Shown piece by piece: positions 55,078-63,752 of a DNA stretch of 64,000 bases. Positions within the stretch are counted from its first letter, which is position 1. Each line of letters opens with the position of its first letter. A program made the position numbers and the translations under genes. The notes beneath the pieces were generated by a model. The model searched no databases, was not told where the DNA came from, and was given only the letters and a program-made list of their open reading frames with translations. This DNA comes from Peribacillus frigoritolerans (GTDB taxonomy: Bacteria; Bacillota; Bacilli; Bacillales; DSM-1321), in NCBI RefSeq assembly GCF_030676415.1, contig NZ_JAUUTW010000006.1:1-64000 (forward strand), in the 5' to 3' direction.

Positions 55078-55290
55078 ATGACTAACAACAATGAAAAAAT
55101 GAGCAGGGAAGAAGCTGGCCGCAAAGGCGGGGAAGCGACAGCAAAAAATCATGATAAGGAATTTTTCCAAGAGATTGGTCAAAAAGGCGGAGAGGCCACT
55201 TCCGAAAATCATGATAAGGAATTCTATCAGGAAATTGGCAAAAAAGGCGGAGAAGCTCGAGCCAATCAGCGTGATGGGTCCGATGATTGA
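55078..55290 (+). CDS. KGG-repeat stress protein (GsiB-like), truncated copy
   Basis: A 70-residue glycine/lysine-rich protein with an SREEAGRKGGEATAK start and two 20-residue repeats of the form NHDKEF(F/Y)QEIGQKGGEATSE. KGG/GsiB-like proteins are highly hydrophilic general-stress proteins induced by SigB. After GSDD there is a TGA, but the next 15 codons in the same frame read KMSREEAGRKKSRRIE, the conserved tail of the second copy; GGA (Gly) seems to have become TGA. GGAGGAGTTTTA precedes the ATG. The short product may still work, since the repeats are modular. Confidence 0.85.
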   Translation: MTNNNEKMSREEAGRKGGEATAKNHDKEFFQEIGQKGGEATSENHDKEFYQEIGKKGGEARANQRDGSDD

Positions 55291-55366
55291 AAAATGAGCA
55301 GGGAAGAAGCAGGACGCAAAAAAAGTCGCCGAATAGAATAAGCACCTGAAGATTTAGCTGAATCTA

Positions 55367-55391
55367 GTTTTATAGCTGTTCAAGCGGGTAC
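55367..55391 (+). promoter_or_regulatory. SigB-type promoter, KGG gene 2
   Basis: GTTTTA-N13-GGGTAC, about 55 bases before the ATG of the second KGG gene. Its near-identity to the first promoter supports duplication of the whole unit. Confidence 0.7.
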
Positions 55392-55444
55392 ATGATATAT
55401 GTAGCTAGTTCATGGAAAATTCAAATAATAAGGAGGAATTTTTA

Positions 55445-55909
55445 ATGACTAACAACAATGATAAAATGAGTCGTGAAGAAGCAGGCCGTAAAGGTGGAGA
55501 AACAACAGCAAAAAATCATGATAAGGAATTCTATCAAGAGATTGGCCAAAAAGGCGGAGAAGCAACATCCGAAAATCATGATAAGGAATTCTATCAAGAG
55601 ATTGGTCAAAAAGGCGGAGAAGCGACATCCGAAAATCATGATAAGGAATTCTATCAAGAGATTGGCCAAAAGGGCGGAGAAGCGACATCCGAAAATCATG
55701 ATAAGGAATTCTATCAAGAGATTGGCAAAAAAGGCGGAGAAGCGACATCCGACAGTCATGGCAAGGAATTCTATCAGGAAATCGGCGAAAAAGGCGGAGA
55801 GGCACGGGCCAATCAACGAGATGGCGACGGCAGCTCTGACGGTTCCGGTAATGGAAAAATGAGCCGGGAAGAAGCAGGACGCAAGGGCGGGGAAAAAAGC
55901 CGCCGTTAA
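55445..55909 (+). CDS. KGG-repeat stress protein (GsiB-like)
   Basis: A 154-residue very hydrophilic protein. An SREEAGRKGG motif stands near the start and again near the end, and between them lie five tandem 20-residue units (NHDKEFYQEIGQKGGEATSE type; 55514-55813) encoded by nearly identical 60-bp repeats. KGG-domain proteins accumulate in the general stress response and are thought to protect against desiccation and salt. I start it at the ATG at 55445 after AAGGAGGAATTTTTA. The repeat number is likely to vary by slippage. Confidence 0.88.
   Translation: MTNNNDKMSREEAGRKGGETTAKNHDKEFYQEIGQKGGEATSENHDKEFYQEIGQKGGEATSENHDKEFYQEIGQKGGEATSENHDKEFYQEIGKKGGEATSDSHGKEFYQEIGEKGGEARANQRDGDGSSDGSGNGKMSREEAGRKGGEKSRR
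55514..55813 (+). repeat. Five tandem 60-bp coding repeats
   Basis: Near-identical 60-bp units inside the second KGG gene, each encoding 20 residues; the last two have drifted (KKGGEATSD; SHGKEFYQEIGEKGGEARAN). The first KGG gene has two such units. Confidence 0.85.
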
Positions 55910-55935
55910 AATATAATTCAGTGAAACTTATAAAT

Positions 55936-55968
55936 GACCGAGGGAGTAACCATTCCCTCGGTTTTTTT
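55936..55968 (+). terminator. Terminator of KGG gene 2
   Basis: CCGAGGGA-GTAACCA-TTCCCTCGG followed by eight T. Confidence 0.8.
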
Positions 55969-56072
55969 TGCCATCAACAAGTGTCCCATGGAAATAACTT
56001 TCACAGCACATTCCTAAGTGTGCTTGGAGATTAAAATGGGTAAAGAAATAACACCTAGAAAAGGAGGAGGTG

Positions 56073-57419
56073 ATGAAGAAGTTGATCGCTCATTATTCAT
56101 TCCCCCGTTTAAAAGTAGGCGGAGTTACATTCACTGCACGGCATTCATTGCTTGCTCTCGGACTTGCGGGAATCGCTTATCTCCTTTCCAATAAGAGGAA
56201 GCATCAAGCGGTATTCAAAACGGCTTCATTGATGTGTAAGATTGAACGGAAAGAAGATGTCATTAAGCTTATTTGGCCTGATGAAGGTGGTTTCTATCGG
56301 GTGTTTAGGGGGCAAGAGCTGATTTATAGCGGCTCTGTGCCAAGTGTTGCTGATCGCGGACTGACTCCAGGTACGAGTTACACGTACACGATAGATAGCT
56401 TGAATGAAAAAAAACAGGCAGTGAACAGGATGAAGATACAGACATCGACGACCGCCGAGAATAAAAAAGAGGATAATATCCTTTTGGATTTGGTATTCAC
56501 CACGATTGTCGCAAAAGGCCAAGCCAGTCTGGAATGGGAGCCCATCAAAGGAATAAAAGAGTATACGGTTTACCGAAACGGCGTGGATATCGGGAAAGTG
56601 GGTGGGTGTTCCTTCAGTGATCGGAGTATCAGTGAAGATCAGGAATACACATATACCATTAAAGCTAAGCGGCCCCTTCCACGTTCAGAGCAGGAATCCT
56701 ATGCCGTGAAATCCCTTGTAGCGAGTATTGTCGGAGCCGTAAAAAAAGGTTCATCCCAAGCACAGGCAGCGATCGAGGAAATAACGAATACAAAAAAGAT
56801 AGGACCTGTAAAACAGCTTTTACAGCCAGTTGAAAACGATTGTGATGGTAAAAGGAAAAGGAATTGGCAGCTGCGCTATACCACCTTTTTACCGGAAGAG
56901 TGGCTGAAAAACCCAAATCTTGCATCAAAGGTTCCCTATTTTAAAGGAGACAACCGCGGGTTTGATCCTGAATCACCCCGTTACCGGACTAGGGTAGATG
57001 TGTATATTCACGAAAAGGAAAGAAAAGCTGAGATTGAATTTTCCAAAGCAGTCGGGAAAAGTGAAGCCTATAACCATGATGGCGATTTCCTCGAGGAAGG
57101 AGTGGCCTCGGATGAAGACATTGTAGTGAAGCACATATTATCCAATCATGAGAAAACCACAATTCAGCTGACACACTCTGTAGGCAACCCCATCATCATT
57201 TCTCCTGCCGTGGATTATAAAGTGATCGGGACCTTTTACCGAAATGGCGAAATCAATATAGCCGGCTATCATGATCAGGCACCCCATCACGAAGTCTACC
57301 TAAAGGAGGCAGATGACCAAAACTGGGAACCGCTGCACCTAGCGGAAAACAAAGGGCTCGAAATGATGGCGCATCCTACGGCCAATCACTTATGGAGATA
57401 CTCCACATTTACACAATGA
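56073..57419 (+). CDS. DUF3238-containing protein with FN3-like domains
   Basis: A ~448-residue protein. An N-terminal basic region and one membrane helix (HSLLALGLAGIAYLLS) are followed by two fibronectin-III-like domains (FYRVFRGQELIYSGSVPS; KEYTVYRNGVDIGKVGG) and a C-terminal DUF3238-like region beginning RYTTFLPEEWLKNP, with WRYSTFTQ at the end. Secreted or surface-anchored, probably by the uncleaved helix. Catalytic residues are not evident. GGAGGAGGTG precedes the ATG at 56073; a GTG at 56070 is possible. It ends before a terminator. Function unknown. Confidence 0.72.
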   Translation: MKKLIAHYSFPRLKVGGVTFTARHSLLALGLAGIAYLLSNKRKHQAVFKTASLMCKIERKEDVIKLIWPDEGGFYRVFRGQELIYSGSVPSVADRGLTPGTSYTYTIDSLNEKKQAVNRMKIQTSTTAENKKEDNILLDLVFTTIVAKGQASLEWEPIKGIKEYTVYRNGVDIGKVGGCSFSDRSISEDQEYTYTIKAKRPLPRSEQESYAVKSLVASIVGAVKKGSSQAQAAIEEITNTKKIGPVKQLLQPVENDCDGKRKRNWQLRYTTFLPEEWLKNPNLASKVPYFKGDNRGFDPESPRYRTRVDVYIHEKERKAEIEFSKAVGKSEAYNHDGDFLEEGVASDEDIVVKHILSNHEKTTIQLTHSVGNPIIISPAVDYKVIGTFYRNGEINIAGYHDQAPHHEVYLKEADDQNWEPLHLAENKGLEMMAHPTANHLWRYSTFTQ

Positions 57420-57422
57420 AAA

Positions 57423-57451
57423 GGACGAAAAGCCATGATTGCTGATCGTCC
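57423..57451 (+). terminator. Terminator of the DUF3238 gene
   Basis: GGACGA pairs with TCGTCC around a long loop, followed by eight T. Confidence 0.75.
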
Positions 57452-57530
57452 TTTTTTTTGTTGATTAGCCTCTGTTATAGGAAATTATTGATTTTCTTTA
57501 TAGGCCTTTTATAATACCTGTTCCTAATCT

Positions 57531-57809
57531 GTGAGAAGATGTGAAACAAGGTTAAGTCTCTATCCTAGGAAAGTGGATAAGAAGAAAGCCTTGAAATCGT
57601 TCAAGACAGCTTCTAAGATCCACTCTCTAGAAACTATATTGTCAGATACACAAAAATATGCACAGCAGGTCCAGAAGACGGACAAACAATATGTCAAGCA
57701 CCCAACGACATTTTTAAACAACGATTCATTCATTGATGGATTTGAAGAAGGGGCGTTACAGCTGAAAAGCCTGAAAGCTACATTGACAACCTTTTTTAAA
57801 ATTCAGTGA
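57531..57809 (+). pseudogene. C-terminal remnant of a phage replication protein
   Basis: Resembles the tail of DnaD/phage replisome-organiser proteins: LYPRKVDKKKALKSFKTASK, TDKQYVKHPTTFLNN and DSFIDGFEEG, the usual pattern (YPRK..KK..., Y..HP.TFLN...W or F). The start is not credible: the GTG at 57531 precedes unrelated sequence and there is no ribosome site, so most of the protein is missing. It is a prophage scrap. Confidence 0.6.
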
Positions 57810-57824
57810 TGAAGGAGCAAAATC

Positions 57825-57944
57825 ATGTGCGCTAACTGTAACGGTCATAAACACATCCATAGGGAGGTAATAGCAGGGGTTTCCCTTGCTCCTGCCTCCC
57901 TGATTGGGAAACGGTACGAAAACCGCAGCTTGAAAAAATCTTGA
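57825..57944 (+). pseudogene. Small zinc-motif gene remnant next to the phage scrap
   Basis: 39 codons starting MCANCNGHKHIHREVIAGVS behind GAAGGAG, with a CxxC-x3-H pattern, and then a frame slip: coding character continues in another frame (PQLEKILKKARERYTSA). Probably a broken phage accessory gene. No family recognised. Confidence 0.4.
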
Positions 57945-58213
57945 AGAAAGCGAGGGAACGTTATACAAGCGCTTTAACCTCTATATCATGCTCGAAGACG
58001 AAGATATCCATCTTTCGTTGAATATATATCATAACCGTCTATCCATTGGGTAGGAGTTTTTTATGTTCCTTGTAAACTAGGCATACAGAAATACATGATC
58101 TACAACAAATAAAGTGATTGTAAGTCTTGTGCCTAGTTTAGAGTGAATAAACAATTAGGAATCCTTGCCTTTTAGTTGAATATAAATAGTATGAAAACTA
58201 AGGGGGAGAAAAG

Positions 58214-58408
58214 GTGGATATATTTGATGAACATGCGAATGTGCTAAAAAAGATGTTTGATAATAAAAAAGCCCAAAAAGAAATTGTAGAGAAAATGGGT
58301 AACGGCATAAATTCAGAGTTGGAGAATCAGTTGCAAACATTAAAAAAGGAATACTACGTTTTGAGCAAATTAGAAAGAACATATGATAATCGCTATGAAC
58401 TTAATTAA
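58214..58408 (+). CDS. Hypothetical small helical protein
   Basis: 64 residues, charged and helical (DIFDEHANVLKKMFDNKKAQ; LENQLQTLKKEYYVLSKLER). Starts with GTG behind GGGGGAGAAAAG and ends before a clear terminator, so likely real. No family recognised. Confidence 0.6.
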   Translation: MDIFDEHANVLKKMFDNKKAQKEIVEKMGNGINSELENQLQTLKKEYYVLSKLERTYDNRYELN

Positions 58409-58413
58409 ATTTG

Positions 58414-58435
58414 AGCACCCATACATTTGGGTGCT
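58414..58435 (+). terminator. Terminator of the 64-residue gene
   Basis: AGCACCC-ATACATTT-GGGTGCT followed by TTTT. Confidence 0.8.
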
Positions 58436-58494
58436 TTTTATATGCAGGAAAACGTCTCCTTTTGTCGTATTGATTAAACGAAGGGGATGACAAA

Positions 58495-58710
58495 ATGAAT
58501 GATGATTATGAGAAAATCGGTATTTTATTGTCCAATATGACGAACGAATTAGTGTCGAGTAGAGTGAGGGTTAAAGCTATAGTAGAATTACTAACTGAAA
58601 AAGGTCAGATAACCTACGAAGAGTATGAAAAAAGGTTTGAAAAAGTTTTTGAAAGAGATGCAAATTCATTTAGAGATGATTTAATAAAAGACGTCAAGAA
58701 TAGTGAGTAA
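58495..58710 (+). CDS. Hypothetical small charged protein
   Basis: 71 residues, helical and charged, with EEYEKRFEKVFERDANSF in the second half. The ATG follows AAGGGGATGACAAA, and a terminator follows (58719-58740). It resembles the preceding small gene in size, layout and terminator. No family recognised. Confidence 0.6.
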   Translation: MNDDYEKIGILLSNMTNELVSSRVRVKAIVELLTEKGQITYEEYEKRFEKVFERDANSFRDDLIKDVKNSE

Positions 58711-58718
58711 AAGGAGAA

Positions 58719-58740
58719 GGCATCCATTAGTTTGGATGCC
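58719..58740 (+). terminator. Terminator of the 71-residue gene
   Basis: GGCATCCA pairs with TGGATGCC around TTAGTT, followed by TTTTATTTT. Confidence 0.8.
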
Positions 58741-59071
58741 TTTTATTTTAGTCCCTTTTGTCGAATCTCTTGTTATAAGGAGATGATAGCTGTAGGTTTT
58801 AGATATGATATGAGAGATAAAACTGGTCAACAACAAGCAATCGTAAGAGCAACATTTTAGAAAGCCAATAAAGATTCCTTAGCTTCTTAATGGTTTTAGT
58901 TAATTGGTCATTACGTTCAACATTACCCAAACTTCTGAAGATGTTCGATTAGCCTTTATTAAATCTTTATTGATCCTCCAAGTGAATCCTAAATACTTGA
59001 TTTTCTTCCCTAAGTGCGAACTATTTCTCCACGGTCTTTAATTAAATCAACATGAATATTTACAAGTCTAT
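58741..59071. other. Non-coding stretch, no gene seen
   Basis: Contains only a 25-codon frame near 58783-58860 whose start lies inside its own ribosome site. Nothing convincing. Confidence 0.5.
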
Positions 59072-59464
59072 TTATAAAAACCGCTTTCGAACACTTGGCG
59101 ACGGCAGCATACAGCTTTCTTCTTTCTTTCCGAACCATTTGTAACGGTTCCTGGCAATGAAATCATAAACGAAGTTCCGGATGAAGCTAGGAACGATGAT
59201 GAAGCCGTAAAGCAATTTCCATGCCCCTTGTAAGCGGCGGCATATCCTCAAGGCTGCAGACGATTTATAGTAGGCCTTATCCCTTTCGATCAGCACCATG
59301 CTATCTATATCTGCAGGAACATCGTATTTCTTCAGCAACTCTTGTCCCGCCTCACTTTGAAGTGAAGCGTAATGAAAAAGCCCCTGCGGATCCCGCTTTA
59401 TAATGAACTGGACACTCGAATCGCAAAAGTTGCATTCACCATCAAATAAAATGACCGGATTCAT
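59072..59464 (-). CDS. DCC1-like thiol-disulfide oxidoreductase family protein (DUF393)
   Basis: A 130-residue protein of the DCC/DUF393 family: VILFDGECNFCDSSVQFIIK carries the DGxCxxC motif, followed by RICRRLQGAWKLLYGFIIVP and DFIARNRYKWFG. The CxxC may act in redox exchange, but substrates are unknown. I start it at the ATG at 59464, seven bases after AGGAGG; the ATG at 59470 is too close to that site. Monocistronic. Confidence 0.82.
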   Translation of the reverse strand: MNPVILFDGECNFCDSSVQFIIKRDPQGLFHYASLQSEAGQELLKKYDVPADIDSMVLIERDKAYYKSSAALRICRRLQGAWKLLYGFIIVPSFIRNFVYDFIARNRYKWFGKKEESCMLPSPSVRKRFL

Positions 59465-59576
59465 GAACATTCCTCCTATAGAGAGACGTTTATCATACTC
59501 ATGCTTCTATAATACACTACCCGTTTTGATAAGGCGAAAACGTATGGAACTGCTTGGAATTCGTTCCGGCAAGTCA

Positions 59577-59592
59577 CTAACGGGTGCGTTAG
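59577..59592. repeat. CTAACGGG...TTAG hairpin motif, copy 1
   Basis: CTAACGGGTGCGTTAG, a short stem-loop. Related motifs occur at 62681-62696, 63568-63583 and 63616-63632. Otherwise 59465-59740 contains no gene. Confidence 0.45.
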
Positions 59593-59740
59593 CGCCATAA
59601 GAAGGTCCTAATTGGCGGTTGGACCCCTGATATAGGTAGTTTTTTGATTTAAGTCTCTGTTATCAAACTGTTATTTTCCATTAACTATACTGTAAACAAG
59701 CTATGATATGGTAGATACTCCAATGAAGTTCCTTTAGTAA

Positions 59741-59779
59741 AAAGCCGGCAATCCTTTATTAGTGGGAAGCCGGCTTTTT
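59741..59779. terminator. Intrinsic terminator
   Basis: AAAGCCGGC pairs with GCCGGCTTTTT around a long loop. The hairpin stands upstream of the acyltransferase gene with no clear gene before it. Confidence 0.65.
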
Positions 59780-59844
59780 CATTCAAACCATAATTGAGGA
59801 TTAGGACATATAATTAGTAGTTTTTTTATAGGAGGTAAGATTTC

Positions 59845-60816
59845 ATGAAACGTGATCCGTATTTTGATAATGCGAAAGCTGTTTTAATCGTACTAGTTGT
59901 TTTGGGACACACATTAGCCAGAATGGTAGAAGAAAACGAATGGATTTTAACTATTTATTTGTTTGTTTTTTCATTCCATATGCCAGCTTTCATTTTAGTA
60001 TCCGGCTATTTTTCAAGAAAGATAAAAAGTAAAACGGACCTCTGGGTGCTAATAAAGAAGATATTAATTCCCTATGTAATATTCCAGGTGATTTATACCT
60101 TCTATTATCAGAAGTTATTTGATGAACAAATTGAATTCACGATTTTGACTCCAAGGTGGGCCTTATGGTTCTTAATAAGTTTATTCTGTTGGAATATATT
60201 ATTGTTTATATTTTCCTCAAGTAAATATGGAATCGTTTTATCAATAATTGTATCTCTAATAATTGGTTACATGGGTGAGGTAAATGAATGGTTAAGTTTG
60301 TCGAGAACGTTCTTTTTCTTTCCTTTCTTTTTAATTGGACATTTTTTAGAAAAAAATCATTTTGAATGGGTTAAAAAGAAAAGTAATGCCCTAATAGGCT
60401 GGGTTGTACTAGGGTTAATCTTTATAGGTATTTATTTCTATGGGGAAATTACTTGGAGAGAGTGGTTTTATGGTCGTTTAGGTTATGAGGAATTAATGGA
60501 AGGTTCCATTGCCCTCGGTTTTATATATAAGTTAATCGTTTATTTAATTATGGGAGCAGCAACTTATTGTTTTTTTTGTATTGTTCCTAGAAAGCATACA
60601 TTTTTTACTGAAATAGGATCAATTACATTAGTTATTTATCTTTTTCATATGTTTTTTCTGGAATATGTTTATAACTCATTTATTTATGATTGGATCAAAG
60701 AAAGTGGCCAATATTATGTTTTATTAGTCATACCTGTAACCATTATATTTATATTATCAAGAAAACCGATTGTAAAAGTGGAATGCGTGTTAATAGGAAT
60801 GAAAATGAAAACATAA
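59845..60816 (+). CDS. Acyltransferase family 3 membrane protein
   Basis: A 323-residue integral membrane O-acyltransferase (fucose-4-O-acetylase/OafA-like, as in B. subtilis YkrP): about ten helices, N-terminal RDPYFDNAKAVLIVLVVLGH with the conserved GH, then FVFSFHMPAFILVSGYFSRK and IPYVIFQVIYTFYY. Such enzymes add acetyl groups to wall or surface glycans. The ATG follows AGGAGGTAAGATTTC. It is followed by the second dispersed repeat. Acceptor unknown. Confidence 0.83.
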   Translation: MKRDPYFDNAKAVLIVLVVLGHTLARMVEENEWILTIYLFVFSFHMPAFILVSGYFSRKIKSKTDLWVLIKKILIPYVIFQVIYTFYYQKLFDEQIEFTILTPRWALWFLISLFCWNILLFIFSSSKYGIVLSIIVSLIIGYMGEVNEWLSLSRTFFFFPFFLIGHFLEKNHFEWVKKKSNALIGWVVLGLIFIGIYFYGEITWREWFYGRLGYEELMEGSIALGFIYKLIVYLIMGAATYCFFCIVPRKHTFFTEIGSITLVIYLFHMFFLEYVYNSFIYDWIKESGQYYVLLVIPVTIIFILSRKPIVKVECVLIGMKMKT

Positions 60817-60857
60817 CAGAATTCAGGTACCTATTAAGTAACTGGCCCTTCAGTTTG

Positions 60858-61113
60858 TAGACAGAATGGGGTTCTACCTAAAAATAAGACTAGATTATCC
60901 TTAATGTTCTTTTACTGTAATCCTTATTGGATTGAAGAAATTTGAGACACTCCTGCCGAATTACTGGCTAGCCGAGACACCGCAGCCGCTTGCGGCGAGG
61001 AGACTTGGCAGACAGTCGGCGGAAAGGGAGTGAATTTCTGAAATCAACTGGAACGTTTTTTAAATAAAAAAACAGTGAAGCTCGCTTTTCTTCGAGTTTG
61101 TCTACAGTCTGAG
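60858..61113. repeat. Dispersed palindromic repeat, copy 2
   Basis: About 256 bp aligning with copy 1 at 13218-13486, with the same GC-rich core (ACTCCTGCCGAATTACTGG, CGCTTGCGGCGAGGAG, GACAGTCGGCGGAAAGGGAG) and terminal TGTAGACA/TGTCTACA inverted repeats. It is flanked by a direct repeat GCCCTTCAGTTTG (60845-60857 and 61113-61125), which on the right forms a terminator with AAGGG-T7. It has no credible reading frame. Confidence 0.72.
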
Positions 61114-61138
61114 CCCTTCAGTTTGAAGGGTTTTTTTC
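61114..61138 (+). terminator. Terminator adjoining repeat copy 2
   Basis: CCCTTCAGTTTGAAGGG followed by seven T. Its left arm is also present before the repeat, as if the repeat had been inserted at this hairpin. Confidence 0.65.
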
Positions 61139-61408
61139 ATGAAAAGATATTGTCAAAATAAAACATACACACAGATCCCCTAATTTAGTGATTTAGAAAA
61201 AAGGGGGATTAAGTGGAGACCCACTAAAAGGGTTACAACCCTTATAAAGTTATTTCAGGAAACAAAATGAAGGTCATTAACCGAAATGTTTCCAAAATTA
61301 TTAAAGGGTAATTACTTTTGTATTTCACTTTCAATAAAACATCTTTAAACATTCAGATTTATTTTATTATGACTATATAGGATTTTACTATCATCAAAGG
61401 AGCGGCAT

Positions 61409-62530
61409 ATGAAAAAGTTTTTCTTCATCTTCATTTTGGCTTTAATCCCTTTCGCCTCTACGACTGTAAGTGCAGAATCTGACGTACCACTCAATAGTGA
61501 AGCCGGGATCATTATTGATGCGAAAAGTGGAAAAGTATTATACGAAAAAAATATGGAAAAAAGTATGTATCCAGCCAGTCTAACGAAAGTTGCCACTGCT
61601 ATATTTGCTATAGAACACGGGGATCAGAACGAACTGGTGACTGTTAGCAAAAAAGCAGCGAAGGCAGACGGGTCTTCGGTATTTATTGAACCTGGGGAGG
61701 AAATAGAGCTTTCCAAATTAATTGCAGGAATGCTAATCAACTCCGGAAATGATGCAGCCATCGCAATTGCCGAGCATATGTCTGGCAGTGAAAAACTGTT
61801 CATGGAAGATTTGAATGAGTATTTAAGAAAAGAAGTAAACGTCACCGATACTCATTTTACAAACCCCCATGGATTGTTTGACAAAGACCATGTAACTACA
61901 GCCAGTGACCTTGCGAAAATTACCCAATATGCAATGAAAAATGAAACTTTCCGTGAGTATTTTGGGAAGAAGGAGTTACCATGGGAAGTGGAAACATGGG
62001 ATACAACTCTAGTTACCCATCATAAAATGTTAAAAGGCGAACTCCCCTATAAGGGAATAACCGGCGGGAAAACCGGTTTCGTCAGTAAATCCGGCTACAC
62101 CCTGATATCTACTGCTACTAGAGGAGAACAGGACTTGATTGCTGTCACTCTAAAAGCTCCTTCAGACAAAGTTGCCTACTCTGATACCAAGCTTTTATTC
62201 AACTATGGCTTTGAAAACTTTAAATCAGGCAAAATTGATAAAAAAAGCAAACTTTATTCAGCGGACTACTCTAATTCCTACACGCTGAACGAAGACTTGT
62301 ACTATACTCATTTAATTAGTGATCAACCTATTCTAAAAACGAGTAATGATGGAATTCTCTCAATCATGAACCAAGAAGGGGAAGCAATAGAATCCTTTGA
62401 CCTTAAAACGGTCGCTGATGTTAGGAACACAGTATTGCCTGCCCCGATTAAAAAAGAAACAATCAATGATAAGCTAATAAAATTTTCTGTCCCATCTCTA
62501 GGAGGGGAGGATTTTAGAACTCGTTACTAA
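61409..62530 (+). CDS. D-alanyl-D-alanine carboxypeptidase (PBP5/DacF type)
   Basis: A 373-residue exported low-mass penicillin-binding protein that trims terminal D-Ala from peptidoglycan stems. A signal peptide (FFFIFILALIPFASTTVSA) is followed by the catalytic triads S57-x-x-K60 (PASLTK), S112-G-N114 and K221-T-G223. The last ~100 residues form the beta-rich C-terminal domain; an obvious membrane-anchoring tail is not apparent. The ATG follows AAAGGAGCGGC. In B. subtilis related enzymes work in vegetative wall or spore cortex; which applies here is unclear. Confidence 0.9.
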   Translation: MKKFFFIFILALIPFASTTVSAESDVPLNSEAGIIIDAKSGKVLYEKNMEKSMYPASLTKVATAIFAIEHGDQNELVTVSKKAAKADGSSVFIEPGEEIELSKLIAGMLINSGNDAAIAIAEHMSGSEKLFMEDLNEYLRKEVNVTDTHFTNPHGLFDKDHVTTASDLAKITQYAMKNETFREYFGKKELPWEVETWDTTLVTHHKMLKGELPYKGITGGKTGFVSKSGYTLISTATRGEQDLIAVTLKAPSDKVAYSDTKLLFNYGFENFKSGKIDKKSKLYSADYSNSYTLNEDLYYTHLISDQPILKTSNDGILSIMNQEGEAIESFDLKTVADVRNTVLPAPIKKETINDKLIKFSVPSLGGEDFRTRY

Positions 62531-62616
62531 AAAAAATCATCGAATGGAATCAGAGGCGTTGCGGCCTTATACATACCCCAGTCACTAAGGGGAGCTTATA
62601 AATAATAAAAACAATA

Positions 62617-62659
62617 AAAGAGTGCACTTATCAATCTTGACTAATAGGTGTACTCTTTT
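62617..62659. terminator. Terminator of the carboxypeptidase gene
   Basis: AAAAGAGTGCAC pairs with GTGTACTCTTTT-like sequence, T-run following. It lies about 90 bases after the stop. Confidence 0.7.
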
Positions 62660-62680
62660 ATTTTTTACCCCTTTATGAAA

Positions 62681-62696
62681 CTAACGGGGCAGTTAG
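62681..62696. repeat. CTAACGGG...TTAG hairpin motif, copy 2
   Basis: CTAACGGGGCAGTTAG, with CTAAC pairing with GTTAG. See 59577. Confidence 0.4.
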
Positions 62697-62819
62697 TTGT
62701 AGAGGAGAGTATGTCGCATTCGTCACAAATAGTGTAATAAAAGCTAAAAATAACCAACTGAATTGGAAATGAAGTATATGACCATAATAGTAGTAAATAA
62801 AACTATTAGGGATGATGTC

Positions 62820-63332
62820 ATGATGTATATCTATAATGATTATGGGGGTACACATACCACGTCGTTGGCTGCCGCATATCATTTAAAACAATTACCTCAA
62901 TCGGAAAGAAAATTAACTTCGGAAGAAATATTAAATGTAAAATATTTTGATAAATTAACGAAAGAAGATTTTGGGAAGCTAATTTTTCGCGGGACCGATG
63001 AAGATGGCCACTCAGTTTATACAATTGGACACAAAAGAGAAAAACTTGTTGTTCCGGCATTAAAAGAATTGACTTTACTACTAGAAGAGAAATTTCAATT
63101 TAACGAAAAAATAGTATTCTCCAATACATCACCAACTGTACCTATTGCTATGTCTATAGGGGGATATTTATCAAGAGCATTAAAAATTGATTTTATAGGT
63201 GTACCATTATTGGTTATAGGTGCCAAACAATGCTGTGATAATATTTTTCGGTTGGTTGAAAATACGAAACAAATAGGGAAAGCAGCGAATGGGGAAAAAG
63301 TGATTATATTAGAAAATGAAATATATAAGTAA
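62820..63332 (+). CDS. DUF3189 family protein
   Basis: A 170-residue protein of the DUF3189 family: MMYIYNDYGGTHTTSLAAAYHLKQL at the N-terminus, YTIGHKREKLVVPALKEL, and the ending KVIILENEIYK. The layout suggests a nucleotide-binding-like alpha/beta fold, but the function is unknown. I start it at the ATG at 62820 behind AGGGATGATGTC, because family proteins begin at MIYIYNDYGG; the upstream ATG frames lack sites. Confidence 0.78.
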   Translation: MMYIYNDYGGTHTTSLAAAYHLKQLPQSERKLTSEEILNVKYFDKLTKEDFGKLIFRGTDEDGHSVYTIGHKREKLVVPALKELTLLLEEKFQFNEKIVFSNTSPTVPIAMSIGGYLSRALKIDFIGVPLLVIGAKQCCDNIFRLVENTKQIGKAANGEKVIILENEIYK

Positions 63333-63752
63333 TAGTATTAAATGTTTTATCTCTTTTTAGTAAAGATTGCTTAGCCCATAGGAATTCGTTTTTTGAAAAT
63401 AGCAGGTTGTTAACTTAATTAGGCATTCCAGAATTGAATTAGGAGTAATAGGATATACAGATTAATTAAACTTTAGTGTCGATATATATTGAGTCAACAA
63501 TTGATGTTGGCTTTTTTTTTACGCATCTGGATGGATATGTACTATAGAAGAGGTGGTGCTTGTTCATCTAACGGGTGCATAACAAGGGTTACTGCAAAGG
63601 CCTCTTATTATGGCACTAACGGGGCAGGTTAGCTTAAGAAAGATTTATAAGTTCGTCCATCGAATACCTTTTTATAGAATTTAATCTAAAGGGTTTAAGG
63701 CATAATGAGGCTCCCATTAATTAGAGGGAGATATATATGGGAGGGAACATTT
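63333..63752. other. Non-coding stretch with hairpin motifs
   Basis: No gene. A weak hairpin, GTCAACA/TGTTGGC followed by eight T, is at 63492-63521. CTAACGGG-type motifs are at 63568-63583 and 63616-63632. Confidence 0.5.

Noticed and set aside
55442..55816. Long minus-strand and second plus-strand frames across the KGG repeats
   Set aside because: Mirror frames created by the 60-bp repeats; no starts with ribosome sites, and the KGG frame explains the sequence.
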